Shown: positions 38,349 through 51,404, numbered from the stretch's first letter. The stretch is 64,000 nt of DNA from Hymenolepis diminuta (GCA_900708905.1 CAADRB010000014.1:1683447-1747446), one strand, 5' to 3'. Numbers and translations are program-made. Notes: generated from the letters alone by a model not told the origin.

Positions 38349-39670
38349 GATATTTTAATATACCCTCGCCTAGACCTTGCATTGACAATCCCTCACCACC
38401 TTGACAAGTGACGATTTTTTTTGTGTTTGCCGCCCCGGTTTGAAAGCCATCCCATTCTCTAATTTTACTCTAATTTAGTACTCTTTTTCGAATTAATTGA
38501 TATATGATTACTTTTCTCCACTCCTGTTCTGTCTGTATCATTCCCCTCTTCTTTTTCTGATAACTTTTTTGGTCTAAATTCTAAATTTTCTTACAATTCA
38601 CACCGTCTTTAGAAAAGGATATGAATTATTTGAATAGGTCGAATTAAATATATATTTACTTTTGAATATTTGCGAATAGGGTTTTTTATGTTTACATTGA
38701 TTTGGATTTCTAACCAGCTGTCCCAATTTTATATATCAAAGTCGTTTCAAATGTTTATGCTACGAGCGTGATTTAAACAATAAGCGTGGACTTGAAATAA
38801 TTTGTGATAAAGGGAAGTAACTTTTACCCCGGGAAGACATGAAAACAAGGTACAGCGAAATAGTCCAACGAGGTAACTGGGAAAGAGCGGGTCGAATAGG
38901 ATACTAATCCAAATCATTTAGTTAGATTCATCGTGATGTCGTTATTTTTTAAATCTTAGGTTCCAGAGTGAGTTAATAGTCGCTTTGTTTTTACCTTATT
39001 AATTGGTTGGTATTATCGAGTGGTTTCTCATGTCACATTGATAAATCAATCTTTTCTTATGATACTGACTAAAATAATTTCGATACTGCAGTGTTGTCAT
39101 TTTTGCTTGAGATAATCAATTCGTGAAGGCTGCCCCTAATTCGTCCTTCATCCTTATCATGACACGGGCGCACGTTAGAACACGAAGTAGTTGACTCGGC
39201 CCAAAAAGTAATACGTACACAATCCGAATCAAAGTTTAAATTGAGTTAGACTTTTTCAACTGGCTTTTTCCGAATTTTTTGCTCGAGTTCCTATCTTTAT
39301 ATTGGACTTATTTAATATTCACTCGTTTCAGGTACTTTTCGATGACAAGAAAATTGTGATTTTTTGCCTTGCCGTGGGTGAAATACGAAAAAGGTCACAC
39401 TGGTTATCAAATCCCTTTTGCCCCTTAAGCTGATGAAAAAAACGAAATCGTGCTATTTTGCTTCATGATTATTCTTTTTTTGTCCGGGCTATCTTTCTCA
39501 TTTGATACGTTTTATTTAATTAGCTCTGCATAATATCGATTTATCCTCCGAGGCATATCTGTAATTTATTATCTTATTAGCTGCGAGGTTTTTCACATAA
39601 TTGTGCATGACTAATTTAATCGATTTTATTGATTACTTTACTGCAACACTTGGGCCGTAGCATATCCATT
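38349..39670. other. Intergenic, FMNL 3' region
   Basis: It must hold the FMNL 3' UTR. No canonical AATAAA is seen shortly after the stop. AT-rich, with no other feature seen. Confidence 0.4.
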
Positions 39671-42299
39671 ATGAGTATGCGAATTGAGGTGATAGTGCTT
39701 ATCGTGTTGCCTTTCGTTTCAAGCTACTTTAAATATGAGGAAATTTGGAATTCTTCTTTTGTTGAGGCAATTCCTTGTGAAGCCATCCCAGTAGTTGGTG
39801 AATGGTGTGAGTGGCAGGAATGGGGCCCCTGTGAATATACAACTTGCACTCGAAAAAGACGACGTGCATGTGCTTGTCCCAAACCCGAAAATTTCAGCGC
39901 AGGCGCCTGTCCTACCGTACTTCCACAAGATGATATCCGAGTTGAGAATGTAATTTTTGGCTTTTGTAATGCTTATTTAGGTAGTCTATTACAACTCACA
40001 CTCGGTTTGTTAGACGTACCTCGATAGGTGTTTGCACGATTCCTTTCTTTCATGGTAATCGGTACTATGGTGATTGCAGTCAAATGTAAGTGCACACTTA
40101 GACTTTTAACTAATTCGATTCAATAAGCGAAGGAGAAGAAAAATGTGCAGTTGGAGCTGATGGAACTTTGGTCGCTTGTTTGCCTCAAAAAGACAGTATG
40201 GAAGAAAGAGACATTGGGGCTTGTGACGGCTGGAAAATAGCTCAAGGCTGGGCCCAAGTAAGTCATCGCTTTTTGCACAGTGTCTACTACTTCTATATGA
40301 TAAGTAAAAAATAATAGATTCGGCTAATTTTTCTTTAATGATAGTATGCGCCTTGCATTATTAATTTTAAATATTCCAGGAGATTGTTTCAATGTAAAGT
40401 ACGTCTTAGATCAATCCATAAATAGATGAGTAAATAAAAATTCGCAATTACTTTAAAGGAAGATGTTTTTCACAATCATATTGAAAGAAAATCGTGGTGC
40501 CTTTGCAATTGAAAACTTACATCTTGACATACCCTTTATTGGTTAGTGTTAATTAGTTTTGCTAATTCTTTCATGTTCCTCGTTAAGATAATGAATATCG
40601 TACCTCTTATTTTGGCATAGGTGTCTTAACAATACTTTTGTGTAAAATCCATGTTGTTTGTGATTTAGCCAGCACTGTCATGTTATTTGCGCCCATTTGA
40701 TACCATTAGCCACCAACTTACTCTCAAATGAAGTGAATAGACCTCCTCTCAAAACTATACTTGAAGGTTATTATTATCATGATACGAACTGAAATAGTCC
40801 TTGCTTCATCGGTGTTCGCTAAACCTCTGATCAACGGGATTCTTCCTACCTATCTATATCCGGATGAAAAAGGTATTGTGACACGAAACCTTTCGAGTTT
40901 CGATACAATTCGGATTTCCTACAGTATTAAGCTGCTAACTGTAACCATGAGTTAGCCAAATGCCCATCCCAGAGTCACTAAATTATAAGTCAGATAGGAA
41001 TTGAAGGTAGTGTCTGAATACATCTTACAGGTGATTACGTACATTGGACATTACCTTAGAGGGTCAGTTTGCTAACTTTTTAAAAGTGTAGGTACACGTC
41101 TAGGATATACCCTGAGTCCTACATTTAAGGCGGTATAAGAAGCTGCAAGGAAAAAGTATAATCAATTCGTGATGCCATTGCAAATATAAGCTTTAGGAAC
41201 GTAGATTTAACCTTGATCCTTTTATTAAAAAAATATTTCTACTTATATACTGATTTAGGTTATGAGATTGATTGATAACCTAGTTAGTTATTTTTACTAA
41301 AGTGAAGAAATCGTACTCAGATAATGGCTGGGAAATCCATTAATCAATAAGTTATTGGAGGAGAAATATATAAATATATATATTCATCAAGTTGATTTCC
41401 ATTTGAGATGGCGTTTCTCAAACACTTATCTTGATTTAGGAAGTGGTGTCATGGGGTCTTCCCCGAATAGAAGTCCGAGTTCTGCCAGCTCCTTTATTAG
41501 TCGGACTAAACCATTGTGGTTGGCCACTCTGATCACTGATTGTACGCCGATGGTCGAACCTATGACTTCTGATTTTGTTGACGAGCATGTTAACCACTGC
41601 ATCACCAGCGCACACGCATTTTGCAGTGTTTCTTATTCTTAACTCATGTATAATTTGGCAGCAAAACCGTAATATTATAAGATCATTATTCATTGTTGAG
41701 ACTTACGTAAGACTAATCTAATTATGTCGTGTTGTTAAAGAATCAGTGTAATTAATGCTGGAATAAGTAACCCTAAATTATATTACTTTCTCATCAGACC
41801 AAAGTACCGGAAAAGTACGTAACCGTGATAGGAGTCTTATCTGATCTTGGAAAACAGTGCTACAATCCCAAACTCTATTCACATGGTGCCGGTTCCCTTA
41901 AACAATGCGTTGAAAAGTACTATTTCTCCAAATCTGGTCAGCGAAATACCTATTCAAAGTCAGCAACGCTACTTATATAACATCAGTAGATGCACTAACT
42001 TAATTTTTGCTACTTTCTGCAGTTTGAACAATTTAGCCTTCAGTTTGGAGAACTGTAAGTTCACATGCGCCATTAATCCCGAATGCGAGGCTATTGAATT
42101 CTCCGAGGGTTATTTCTGCAAACTCTTCTCGAAATTCAATAGTGATGATCTGAAACGCGAAATTGGGACGGTTCTACTCACAAAACCCTCTAATTGTATA
42201 TTCCATCTCAATAAGAAACAGCGAGCCAACTATCCTTTTCGGGACGCAGTCAAGGATATAAATTCAATTTATAATAAAGCACAATTGGTTGGATTGTGA
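39671..42299 (+). CDS. Secreted protein with thrombospondin-type and PAN/apple-like cysteine segments
   Basis: A small secreted or surface protein. ATG at 39671 is followed by a hydrophobic leader (IEVIVLIVLPFVSS) typical of a signal peptide. Then comes WCEWQEWGPC, a W-x-x-W-x-x-W-x-x-C motif of thrombospondin type 1 repeats, often C-mannosylated, with the basic CTRKRRRACAC after it. Proposed exons 39671-39980, 40133-40257, 41798-41958 and 42023-42299 join in frame to 290 residues. The first junction is uncertain, and the third intron is only 64 nt with a weak GTCAGC donor. The last exon has spaced cysteines (ENCKFTCAINPECEAIEFSE) resembling a PAN/apple domain. The function is not known; in a parasite such a protein could face the host, but that is inference. 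It could also be two mis-joined small genes. Confidence 0.65.
40258..41797 (+). other. Intron of the TSR/PAN gene
   Basis: It contains a weak copy of the short repeat (40925-40985) and a reverse-strand SINE (41425-41635). No coding sequence is recognised. Confidence 0.45.
41425..41635 (-). repeat. tRNA-derived SINE copy, best preserved
   Basis: On the minus strand: GATGCAGTGGTTAACATGCTC (A-box region), then ATAGGTTCGACCATCGG (B box). The tail has CCAACCACAATGGTTTAGTC, CGACTAATAAAGGAGCTGGC and AGAACTCGG. The arrangement and tail match the plus-strand copy at 20745-20880. Confidence 0.65.
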
Positions 42300-45099
42300 T
42301 ATAATGTTTCATTACACAGTTTACGAAATTATTTTTAATGATTATCTTCCAATTTAAAAATTACCACGTATTACTCCAGCCAGACGAACGAAATCTGAAC
42401 TTTGAGTTAATTAAAAGAAAAGAGAGTAAAATTTGGGATGATTTGCTGCTCATTAATAGTTACAACCACATTTTATTTTCATTTTCCATTATTTATTTAG
42501 GTTCTTCAAAGTAGAATACCTTCACAAAATTCCTGAAAGATAGATAAACATCGATTTTAATATCAGAACTGTAAACCATATGACAACTTAACTGGTAAAA
42601 GGATATTAATCCATGTCTTATTGATGATATTTCTCATCTGATTTGATGAAACAAAGCATGGCTTAGCTAATCCGTGAATGACAGGTCTACTTATCTATAT
42701 ATGACTTATCAAAGTTGGTGGCAGCACGGTAGCAGGCGTAGACAGGGGTTAGCATTAATATGATAGAAATTATCTCCTTGTTTTTAAAAATTTATTAACA
42801 ATCATATATATGCTCTGTAAGATTCATTTTTATAAATCAGTTCCATTATCAATAATAAATTCCGTCTTAATTACTTTCGAGACTGAACTGATCACTAGAT
42901 ACTATTCTAAAGGTAATGAGCGATGTTGTGATCAACCCACTTTTCATCACTAAAATTTGACAGTATCTAATTACTCTCATGATCAAATAAATGGAATTCC
43001 AACAAGAAGTTTGAATAAAGCGGTTTGAATAAATTGTAATTGTATGTTGTGGAAAGTTACGACCTTCTTTATGACTCTTAAGATCATATGCACTAACAAA
43101 CAGTGTGTATCATGAATATTATGCATGAGAATGACACGGTCTTGACGTGTGAAAAATTTGTTAAGTGATTTCTTCTTGGAAATCGGGCAATCAGGCATCT
43201 TTGGTATGCAAGCCCTCAATAAATGGCCATATGAAAAAATTCCTTTGAGACGCTGTGACATGACTTCACTCCGTAATTAAGCGCATCTTGTTTGTCTATC
43301 TGTACAGTTGTAATCGATCCAGCCAAGACGTGTGTTCCACGAGGTCACCTGGGTCGTACGTTAATATTTGCCACCACATTGCAATATGAGCAAAGAAACT
43401 CGAGAGAAGTTGCAAAATTATTCCTGACTAAGATAGATTAGATGAAATAAAGAGAAATCTGTTGTGATAGAAGTATCTCATGGCCAACAAAGTGAATTCG
43501 ACTCTCTCGAATCTAATCCACCACAGAATCGTGCTGTAAAAGTGAAATACCATGTTGAATGCAGGTATTCGAATATACGGAAGCAACGCTCCTATATTAT
43601 AGATAATACCATTTTACACTTGCTTTATCATGAAACGTTTGTGTGAGCATATGTCTAATTTGTGGGGTACACAAGATGACGGAGGTAAGCTCATTTAGCT
43701 GCATCTCAATTAGAGTTTCGGTAAAATAGGGGGAGATTTGATATTCTGTCATTCTGTCACTTGATTTAATAATAAGTTTGTGTCTTGTCTTGAATCTAGG
43801 GCATGGAGTTTTTTATCATCCTACTCGAGCACTTCCCGGGCTTTTGACTTTGAGGTAAAATGGCATTGGTAATCTAATGGCATAGGGTGATCAGGTCTTC
43901 ACTTATCCCATGCATTACGGTTAGTAGCTTAATACTGGAGACAACCTAGAAGCAGTAGTCTCGAAAATGGTCAAGGTTACTAAAACTTTTAATAGTTAAT
44001 CCTGATTCAAACATTTGTTTTGATTTCAAGAGTGCAGAATTTGATGAGTCCTTCATCCCTTTAAACAGCGATTATTAAGTTGTTATTGTTATTATTGCAA
44101 TGGAAATAGCGTGTACAGGCTTTCATTATGGAATAGCGTTCGAATGTGAGAAAAAGCGAATCGGTATAGCTGGGAGTAAAACGGGGCTTAAAATAAGGGC
44201 ATAGATTGGAGTATTAGGATTGGACACATTCTCTTGATAAGAAAAATTCAATCTGCCACTTCCGATTATTCTCCAGAGGTAAATTATTATGATTCGATAC
44301 CCGAGTTTATGATCGATTTCGGTTCCGTGATATTCAGGGCTTGCTAACAGACTGATTTAATCGAATGGTTAGTCATGGCACTTTGATTCATTTATACCTT
44401 CTTATGATCATAAGCGGGTAGTTGACTCATTTTTAATTTAATAAATTGTACCTTACTTTGACTTTTCCGTTACATACTGGGTCAGAGTCAGTCGTAGCTG
44501 TGGCACTGTAGTGTAAAATCGTACTACATACTGTCTTTAGTACTGCTTTTAGAAACCCGACCAAGCCGGACTTAAAGATGTCCCTTGCAAAACTGCTGAT
44601 CTTCCTAAAGGCTAACAGGATACAACAAACTTCTCCAATTCAGGGGGGGTTTAGTGGAATACAAAGAACGAGAGGAAAAAAAACGGGAAGAGGAATAGAT
44701 ACAGCCAGAATTAGAAATAGGGGAAGAGTAGAAACAAAGTTATGATAAGTCCTTCAGAGTGCGAATTTGTATTGTGCTGTGCAGCTGATGCTACACAAAT
44801 AAGCCTCTTAGAAGTTCAAATAGTCTCTAGCAGGGCTCTCTGGTATAAATTTGTCCCCATGATTGGCTGGGCTATGTCCAAAGTAGCGAGAATAAAGGTT
44901 TTGCGTGGTTGCGGTTTGAGTTCAAACTATCAATATGTTAATCATTAAATATGATCAGCCCCGTGCTGTAGGAATATTGACCGCTGATTGATTTGGAAAA
45001 CCTCGGCACGCACGTCCGCACTTTCTAGAATGATCTAGCGCACGCAGGATTCCCTTGATCAGTCTCGGTACCGTTGTGGACTCCATAGTTGTAAGTGGT

Positions 45100-45245
45100 C
45101 TGAGTAAAATAGAATTTTATTAGAGAAAAGGTGTACAATATTATGGGATACAAGTAAATAGCGGAGGTGAGAAGAGAGAGTCCAAGTATACCTGAAGTTT
45201 CACGCAGCTTATTACTGGTCTCCTCGATAGTATCGGTAGTATCAT
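45100..45245 (+). repeat. Dispersed repeat (partner at 6230)
   Basis: Same order of blocks as 6230-6440, ending TCCTCGATAGTATCGGTA. Strongly diverged. Confidence 0.45.
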
Positions 45246-45692
45246 AGCGGAAATACTATCTTAATGAAAGGAAATAGATTAGTTTGAATATTTTCGTTTG
45301 AGAAGATAGCATTCATACCATTTATTTCTGCTATATTATCCTTGTTTATATATTCGTGACCCATTCGTATATTTCAATTTCATAAGTAAAGTTTGTTTTG
45401 TGCCTGACTTTGCGTCTCTCCCCTTATTCTTCTATCCTATTTGGGACTGGGATATCGGGGTTGTAAATCATAAAATGTGGAGAATCGATGCAGAAAAAGA
45501 ACTGGAAATTTGACTAACATGGAAATTGAAAACTCAGATAGGAAAGGAAGTTTAGCGAATAAGTGAGTTTCACTTAAAACATGAAGTAGGTCGAGATTTT
45601 GTTAAATGGTTTGGAAAATGTGAGGATGTTTTCCGATATAATCTCGCTCATATCCCAGATGGAGAAAGGGAACTGTGAAAAGCGAAAAGCTA

Positions 45693-45752
45693 GACGGTTT
45701 TAACCGTCCAAAGGACAATTTCAGATCTCTTGGATTCGGCGAAATTGTCCTT
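45693..45752. other. Two adjacent hairpins
   Basis: 45693-45708 is a 7-bp stem with a 2-nt loop (GACGGTT TT AACCGTC). Three bases on, AAGGACAATTTC at 45711-45722 is perfectly complementary to GAAATTGTCCTT at 45741-45752 across an 18-nt loop. The role is unknown: structured RNA, or the core of a small palindromic transposon. Confidence 0.6.
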
Positions 45753-46130
45753 AAAACTTCAAAAGTGCATTAAGTGTCTTACTCTCTTTAAAAAGCATGA
45801 TGAAGTCTTGGCCTAGGCCTGTCGTTTGAGTATTTTTCTGCCGTTCCGAATGGGCATTTCAAATGTGTGTTATTTTTGTGTGGTCTTCGAGAATTTTGTC
45901 AAACTGATGTCGATTGTCGAATCCTTAGAATGACTAAAGAACGTGATAAAATCACATTAGTGGAGCTTGGTAATGTGTGACAGTGATATATCTGAAGAGA
46001 AACCTGGTTAACAATTATTTGAACTGAATTAAAAATTTCTAGTGAAACTGAATCCAGGATTGTTTCTTCTCTCCGTAATCTCCTATCTGAATGCTGGCTA
46101 TGCAATGGATTTTTTCTTGATTTTGTCCTT

Positions 46131-46600
46131 ACTAGCTTCACATTTGCGATTTATGTGACAAATGAGGACATAAGGAAAAAAGGTACCGTACTAAAACTGA
46201 ATTCAGAAAGGAAACATGATCCAGATGATCAAACCAGCGATTCTTTGAAACCACTGAGTGAGGACATTGATGCGAATCGACGAAAATACGGCATTGTGCA
46301 ACTAAATGATCAAAAGGCCAAACTGCAGCTGGATGCAGCCTCTGAAATTACTCTGACACGAAAAAATATAGGTAGATTAAGGCAGACCAGCACTGATCCT
46401 CACAAAGTTGGTTCCACACAATGCTTCCAGTGGAATCCTAAACTTTGAAGGTGAAATGAAATGTCATGTCTGTTATGTTCATCAGCGAATCAGAGATAGA
46501 TGCTTTGTGACTAACCAGCCCGAATTGAGTCAAATTGGTCTTGACTGGTTGAATGGACTGAATTTATAACCCAAACTGTACAATGAAAGGCATTGAACAA
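46131..46600 (+). pseudogene. Ty3/Gypsy protease-region fragment
   Basis: The open part (46155-46448) contains KLQLDAASEITLTRKNIGRL, which fits a retropepsin active site (D-[TS]-[AG]-[SG]) with the usual Thr replaced by Ala. After a frame change, CFVTNQPELSQIGLDWLNGL fits the end of the protease domain in Gypsy polyproteins. A stop follows at 46567. No reverse transcriptase follows in readable form. A dead fragment. Confidence 0.65.
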
Positions 46601-47099
46601 GTCGAATCAGGAGAACTCGAAGAAATCCTGAACTGAATCTGCTGTAGGTAGAAATGAAACTAGAATTGATATCAAACGGTGCTTAAAGAACTGAGAATAA
46701 AATTACTTTTTCGAAAGCAATAATAAATAAAGTTTGATATTTAAAGCGTCCGGTGCATCCGAAAACTGAAATCTAACCAAGAAGAGGGGGGGGGGGAGAG
46801 AGAGAAGCAACGGCAAAATTGCTAAAAGGCGTTTTCCTGTACTCCCGGACTACTGCAAATGGATTGCTTGGCGAAAAATCAACTATGGGACGAAGAAGCA
46901 GGCAGAAACCAAATGAATCGTCTGAAGGTATCCCTGAATTAGGTGCAGCTTGCCAGGAAGGATAGTTTGAAGGATGAATCCCTCCGAATCTTCGAAATTT
47001 TTAATCACGTCATCACTAATTGCTGAGATTTAATTATCTCATCCTCATAGTGGTGTTTGAAATTGTTAACTTTACTGGGTCTCTGTGGATAAACATATC

Positions 47100-47310
47100 C
47101 CTCCTGTTTCTACAACCGTCCCGTTTAATTAAAAGTACACACGCACTTTCGCTTGTCAGACATATCCTCCTACGCTACCTTCTAATCCCCTTCCTTCCCC
47201 AATTCTCCCTTACCCTTTTGGAAGTCTCTATTGCGGTTCGTTCAATACATCTTGATCCAATCAACTCTTGATGTTCTATTTCATCATTGCTGCTAGCCCT
47301 TATTCTAGCT
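47100..47310 (+). repeat. LTR-like dispersed repeat, copy 2 (partial)
   Basis: It shares CCGTCCCGTTTAATTAAAAG, the CTACGCTACCTTCTAATC block and the TCAATACATCTTGATC, then CTCTTGATGTTCTA, blocks with 62995-63285. Confidence 0.45.
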
Positions 47311-47992
47311 GTAACAAGCTGAACTAAAAAAGACTTCATTTCTTAACAAGCTGATTGGTTCGTATCCATTTGCTTTTATTATTCCTTTTGTAATGATCGG
47401 AAATCCGAAATTATTACTGATTTAATCAAGCATTCTCTCGCAGCGACAACATCCCAAACTGAAGTAAGCATATAATGACATTTCCATACCGATAGATGAA
47501 ACCAAAAGATTGGTCATGGCCAGCCCCTAAATCTCTCAATAATTTCACAACCAAGTTGTCCTAACTTGTGAAACTTTCCGATTATTTGTTCTTCCTGCTG
47601 GTTCCCATTATTCCCTTACGTCCTTAATTAACTCAATTACCTAGCTCTGTGTTTACCTAAGTGTACAGTGATCTGAATAGGTGCAAATTTCTGCTTTATT
47701 CTGCCCGCATGTTTATCCGTTTCAAATGAATTATTTTCATAATTAAAACTAGCTCCCCACGATGGAGACGTCTCTTCAAGGATATCCTACTCTCAGCTAG
47801 TTCTAGACCTAGACGCATCCTACGACACTATGAAAATGTAATATTTGGAGATACATGTAAGATATATTACCTGAGATACACCTCGAGATGATATATGATG
47901 ATACTATCTATAGGGTAAAAAATACAAGAAAATATACGCGAAACAGAAATGATTATTTTCATTATCAATCCCCTCCTTACTTTTGGCTTGAA

Positions 47993-48155
47993 CGCAAGCT
48001 GCAACCAGCCGAAGAGGACTGGTGGAAAGGATTTGATGAATACCTATAACTGCTGGAGGCATATCCTGATATAAACATGATGGAGCAACTGGAACAGTGA
48101 TTCCTGCGTTTATACCTTGCTTCGAAATCGAAACACGTATACGAACTCGGAATCT
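47993..48155 (-). CDS. Orphan exon candidate, unrecognised
   Basis: Between a TTTTAACGCAG acceptor and an AAAA|GTAAGG donor the minus strand is open in a frame reading VPVAPSCLYQDMPPAVIGIH and STSPLRLVAACVQAK. The composition looks protein-like. A second frame is also open through much of it, so chance is possible. No partner exons were found. Confidence 0.25.
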
Positions 48156-50011
48156 GCGTTAAAATAAACTTTGTAGGAAGTGTTTTTTGTGCTGGATTCA
48201 ATCCGAGTGTCTGAAAACTATAATCAATGGAGATAGAATAAGTCCGCCAGTATATCAAATGAGGCTAACAAAGAGTTTATTATGAAAAAAGGGACTTTAG
48301 GGGCTCCCTAATTCTCCAATTGATGAATTCTTTTCTGATAAACCTTTCACCTTTTGTAATAATTTTTTCTAGATAGCAACAAACTCTAATATGTCTTGCC
48401 AACTCAGGCCGATTTCTCACAGCGCAAGGGGGGTGACATTAACGTCAAGTCTTGAATCAAACAATCTGCTATCGTTCTAAACGAATTTTCCCACAGCTCA
48501 ACGTCGAGTGTCGCTCTAACTAAAAGGCGTAACAAAACATCCACTCTATCGATTCCAACTGACTTTCTAACGTTTTGGAACTCCCACTGTTACCATGCCT
48601 CAATCAATATTCCCTAATTCTTTGTTGCCAGACTTTCTCACTATATAAACAATTACGTACATACATGCACTAGAGTTCGGTCTGCTAGCTATCCTTCTTA
48701 CTTTCAATACACGCATGATTCACCTCAACTCTCGTTCTTTTGATTTAGTAAAGGTTATTGTATCTTGTAAGCCTAATTCAGCTAGGTCATAAAAGTAGTT
48801 TTACTTGGGACCAGTGCTACTTTGGGGTTGCTGGAAGTTTTAATTATGAAATAAAGACACACAAAACATAACCATATTGGAACGACTCAACGACGGGTTT
48901 ACACAGCAAGGGGACACATATTTGTCAGATGACAAAAAATTCCCCACGGAAAATAAAAACATCAAAGTAGACTTATTTATTAAGCATTAATGAAGCATTT
49001 TAAAACAACTACACTTCTGTATTCTCTCCTTCCTGGTCTTAGACATTACCGCATACCACAGAAGGCAAACTTTAATTTACTCATAACATTTATATACGGT
49101 AAGAATCGGAAGTAAGCTAAGCCTGTTACCTCACCAGCCCAGTGTGGAAATACTTGCTTACACGCAGACCAAGATGAGCATACAGGGACCAACGAAAAGC
49201 ATGAACCTGAAATACGTCTAACCTTTAATGTTTCTTGGTTCACCCCCAATTCTCTCTCTGTAACTTATCATTTTATCTCGCCTGTATTAAAATAGATTTT
49301 ATGACAGATATTTATTTAGACCACCTTTTCTATAACCAAATACGAAAAACACAACTTACATAGAGTTAGCGAATTGTAAGTATATCACGGTATGACAAAA
49401 TCTAATCATAAGATGGGAAAAATGATGATTGTTTAACTCATTAAAATACTGAGTGCTAAGACTATATTCGTTCAAAATTTAAATAAGAATGTTACTTTTA
49501 ATAAAGTTTATATTGAACCTAACTTAAGTACGTGAAATGACCGTGAAGAATCATGACGATTCTATCACGATAGATGGGCTACACACTAATTAGTCAAAAG
49601 ACGCAAAAATGTCGGAAAATCTCACATTCATTTTTGTGAATTGTTGCCATTAGACAAAAAACCGGAACACCTTGATGTTAAGATACTTCGAAAATCCATG
49701 CAATGCAAACTGCTACGGAAATTCGATGTAAATCAAGTTTTATTTCCTTGAATATTTTTAGTCAACTCCGTGAAAGGGGAGCCCCAGTGGATGTACCTAT
49801 TGCTAACAATAAATGCTGAAATTTTTTTAATGTTTCCGCTATAGAAAAAGGCAGAAATCCCAATCACAACTAACTGATTGGTTCTCTGGACCCAATTTCC
49901 CAAAATTAAAGACAACATAGTGGGCAGTAGCGGTGATAGGATCAGCTGGAAAAGATTTCATTAAGAGGAAGTTTCTAATCGAACTAACCTTCATTTATCT
50001 TAAAGTTGTAG

Positions 50012-50150
50012 TATGGTGGAAGCAGCCATCGATTTTGCCAATACTTCTAAAACCATCATAAATTGTGAAAACTTCACCCGACTGTATCTGTTGGCACACA
50101 ACTTGGACGGGAAAATATTAATTGGACGACAGATCTCATACGAACGAGGT
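50012..50150 (+). CDS. Orphan exon candidate, unrecognised
   Basis: After TTAAAGTTGTAG the plus strand reads MVEAAIDFANTSKTIINCEN and then LYLLAHNLDGKILIGRQISY, ending at a CGAG|GTAAAC donor. I know no family for it and no adjoining exons were found. Confidence 0.3.
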
Positions 50151-51404
50151 AAACTTTTGAAATATTCCCCCGAATATAAAATGCGATTTAAGTCATAAAT
50201 GAAAATATATTTCAGTTTTGATAGCCTTAATTGAAATGAGGTTTGGTCAGTGGGAAATGCCAAGTGGATCTCTATATTCCGAGGATAGAGAGCCCTTAGT
50301 CAAAACGTCTTTCATCATATACGTGTAAGACATCTTCGTATTCTGCTGAAAAGCGTAAAGGCATCACTTTATTTTCTGAAAACATAATTCTAATTCTTAT
50401 TTTACAGAGCGCTACATATAAATGCAATTAACCCAACCGAAACCTACTCCCCCTCCTTTCTTACTACTCTCAGAACCCACCCAGTTTGTAACTATAGGAA
50501 AATAAATGATTATAAATACATTCATCATTGATACCTACGGTAAAGCAAAAAATTTCAATTTCCGCCCATGGAGAGTGTCTACGCAAAAGAAGTACTAGAA
50601 GCGATTTATGCAGTTTTTTGCGTTAGGTCGAGAATCAGAACCTCGCTACAATCCAATCTCTGCAAATTCGTCAAATTATAAATATCTAAATCTCCTTTCA
50701 TGACGTGTTATATTATTTGTTACTAGAATTGCATTAAAATACCGGGTGACACTTTCATATTTCACAACCACCCACATTTCAGATAGGTATTAGAAATAGC
50801 CACTGGGCAAGAAAGTGTTAATTTGCGAAATTTCCGCGTCCCGCCGGTATCTTCTCATCTCACCTGTTTGCGAAGAGCTGATATCATCGGGCGCCCATGC
50901 AGGCTATTCCCACTTTCCTCTCGCCTTTTATTTATGACTAGTGCTCCTGTAAGAGTGGGATAGATTTTCTTATTAAGATTCCGCATTCAAATCGGTCGCA
51001 TCAATTACCTTTACATCAGTATTAAGTTGTCTAAACTTATTCAGTCGACTTTCGTGATTTAGACCCAGGATTCAATTCAGATGGTTATTAAGCGACTTAT
51101 TGAGTAAGAAGAGGTAATAACTAAGGACCTTAGGAGTTTCGCTCAACCATAACCATTATGACTTGTTTCGAGCTTCACCTCTTGTTATCAATACATGCTA
51201 CCTACCTTCTACAGAGGACTGAGAGCATTTGAGGAGATTTTCGAGACAAATCATAATCCAATATTAATAAAAGATGAGCCACCTGATGGACGCAAACTAC
51301 ATTTAATGTTACATACATATTCATACTTTGAAAAAAAGGACACTGCATATGCAGGCTCGAATAAAATGGTAAACACTGATAAGAAAACGCAGACAAGATT
51401 GACC

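Larger units (their letters stand above)
42300..46130. other. Intergenic, 3.8 kb
   Basis: No gene is recognised. It contains a repeat at about 45100-45245 (partner 6230) and two adjacent hairpins at 45693-45752. The remainder is AT-rich and featureless to my reading. Confidence 0.45.
46601..51404. other. Intergenic, 4.8 kb
   Basis: It holds a partial LTR-like repeat (47100-47310), a G run at about 46787, and two weak orphan exon candidates (about 47993-48155 minus and 50012-50150 plus), listed separately. No complete gene is seen. Confidence 0.45.
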
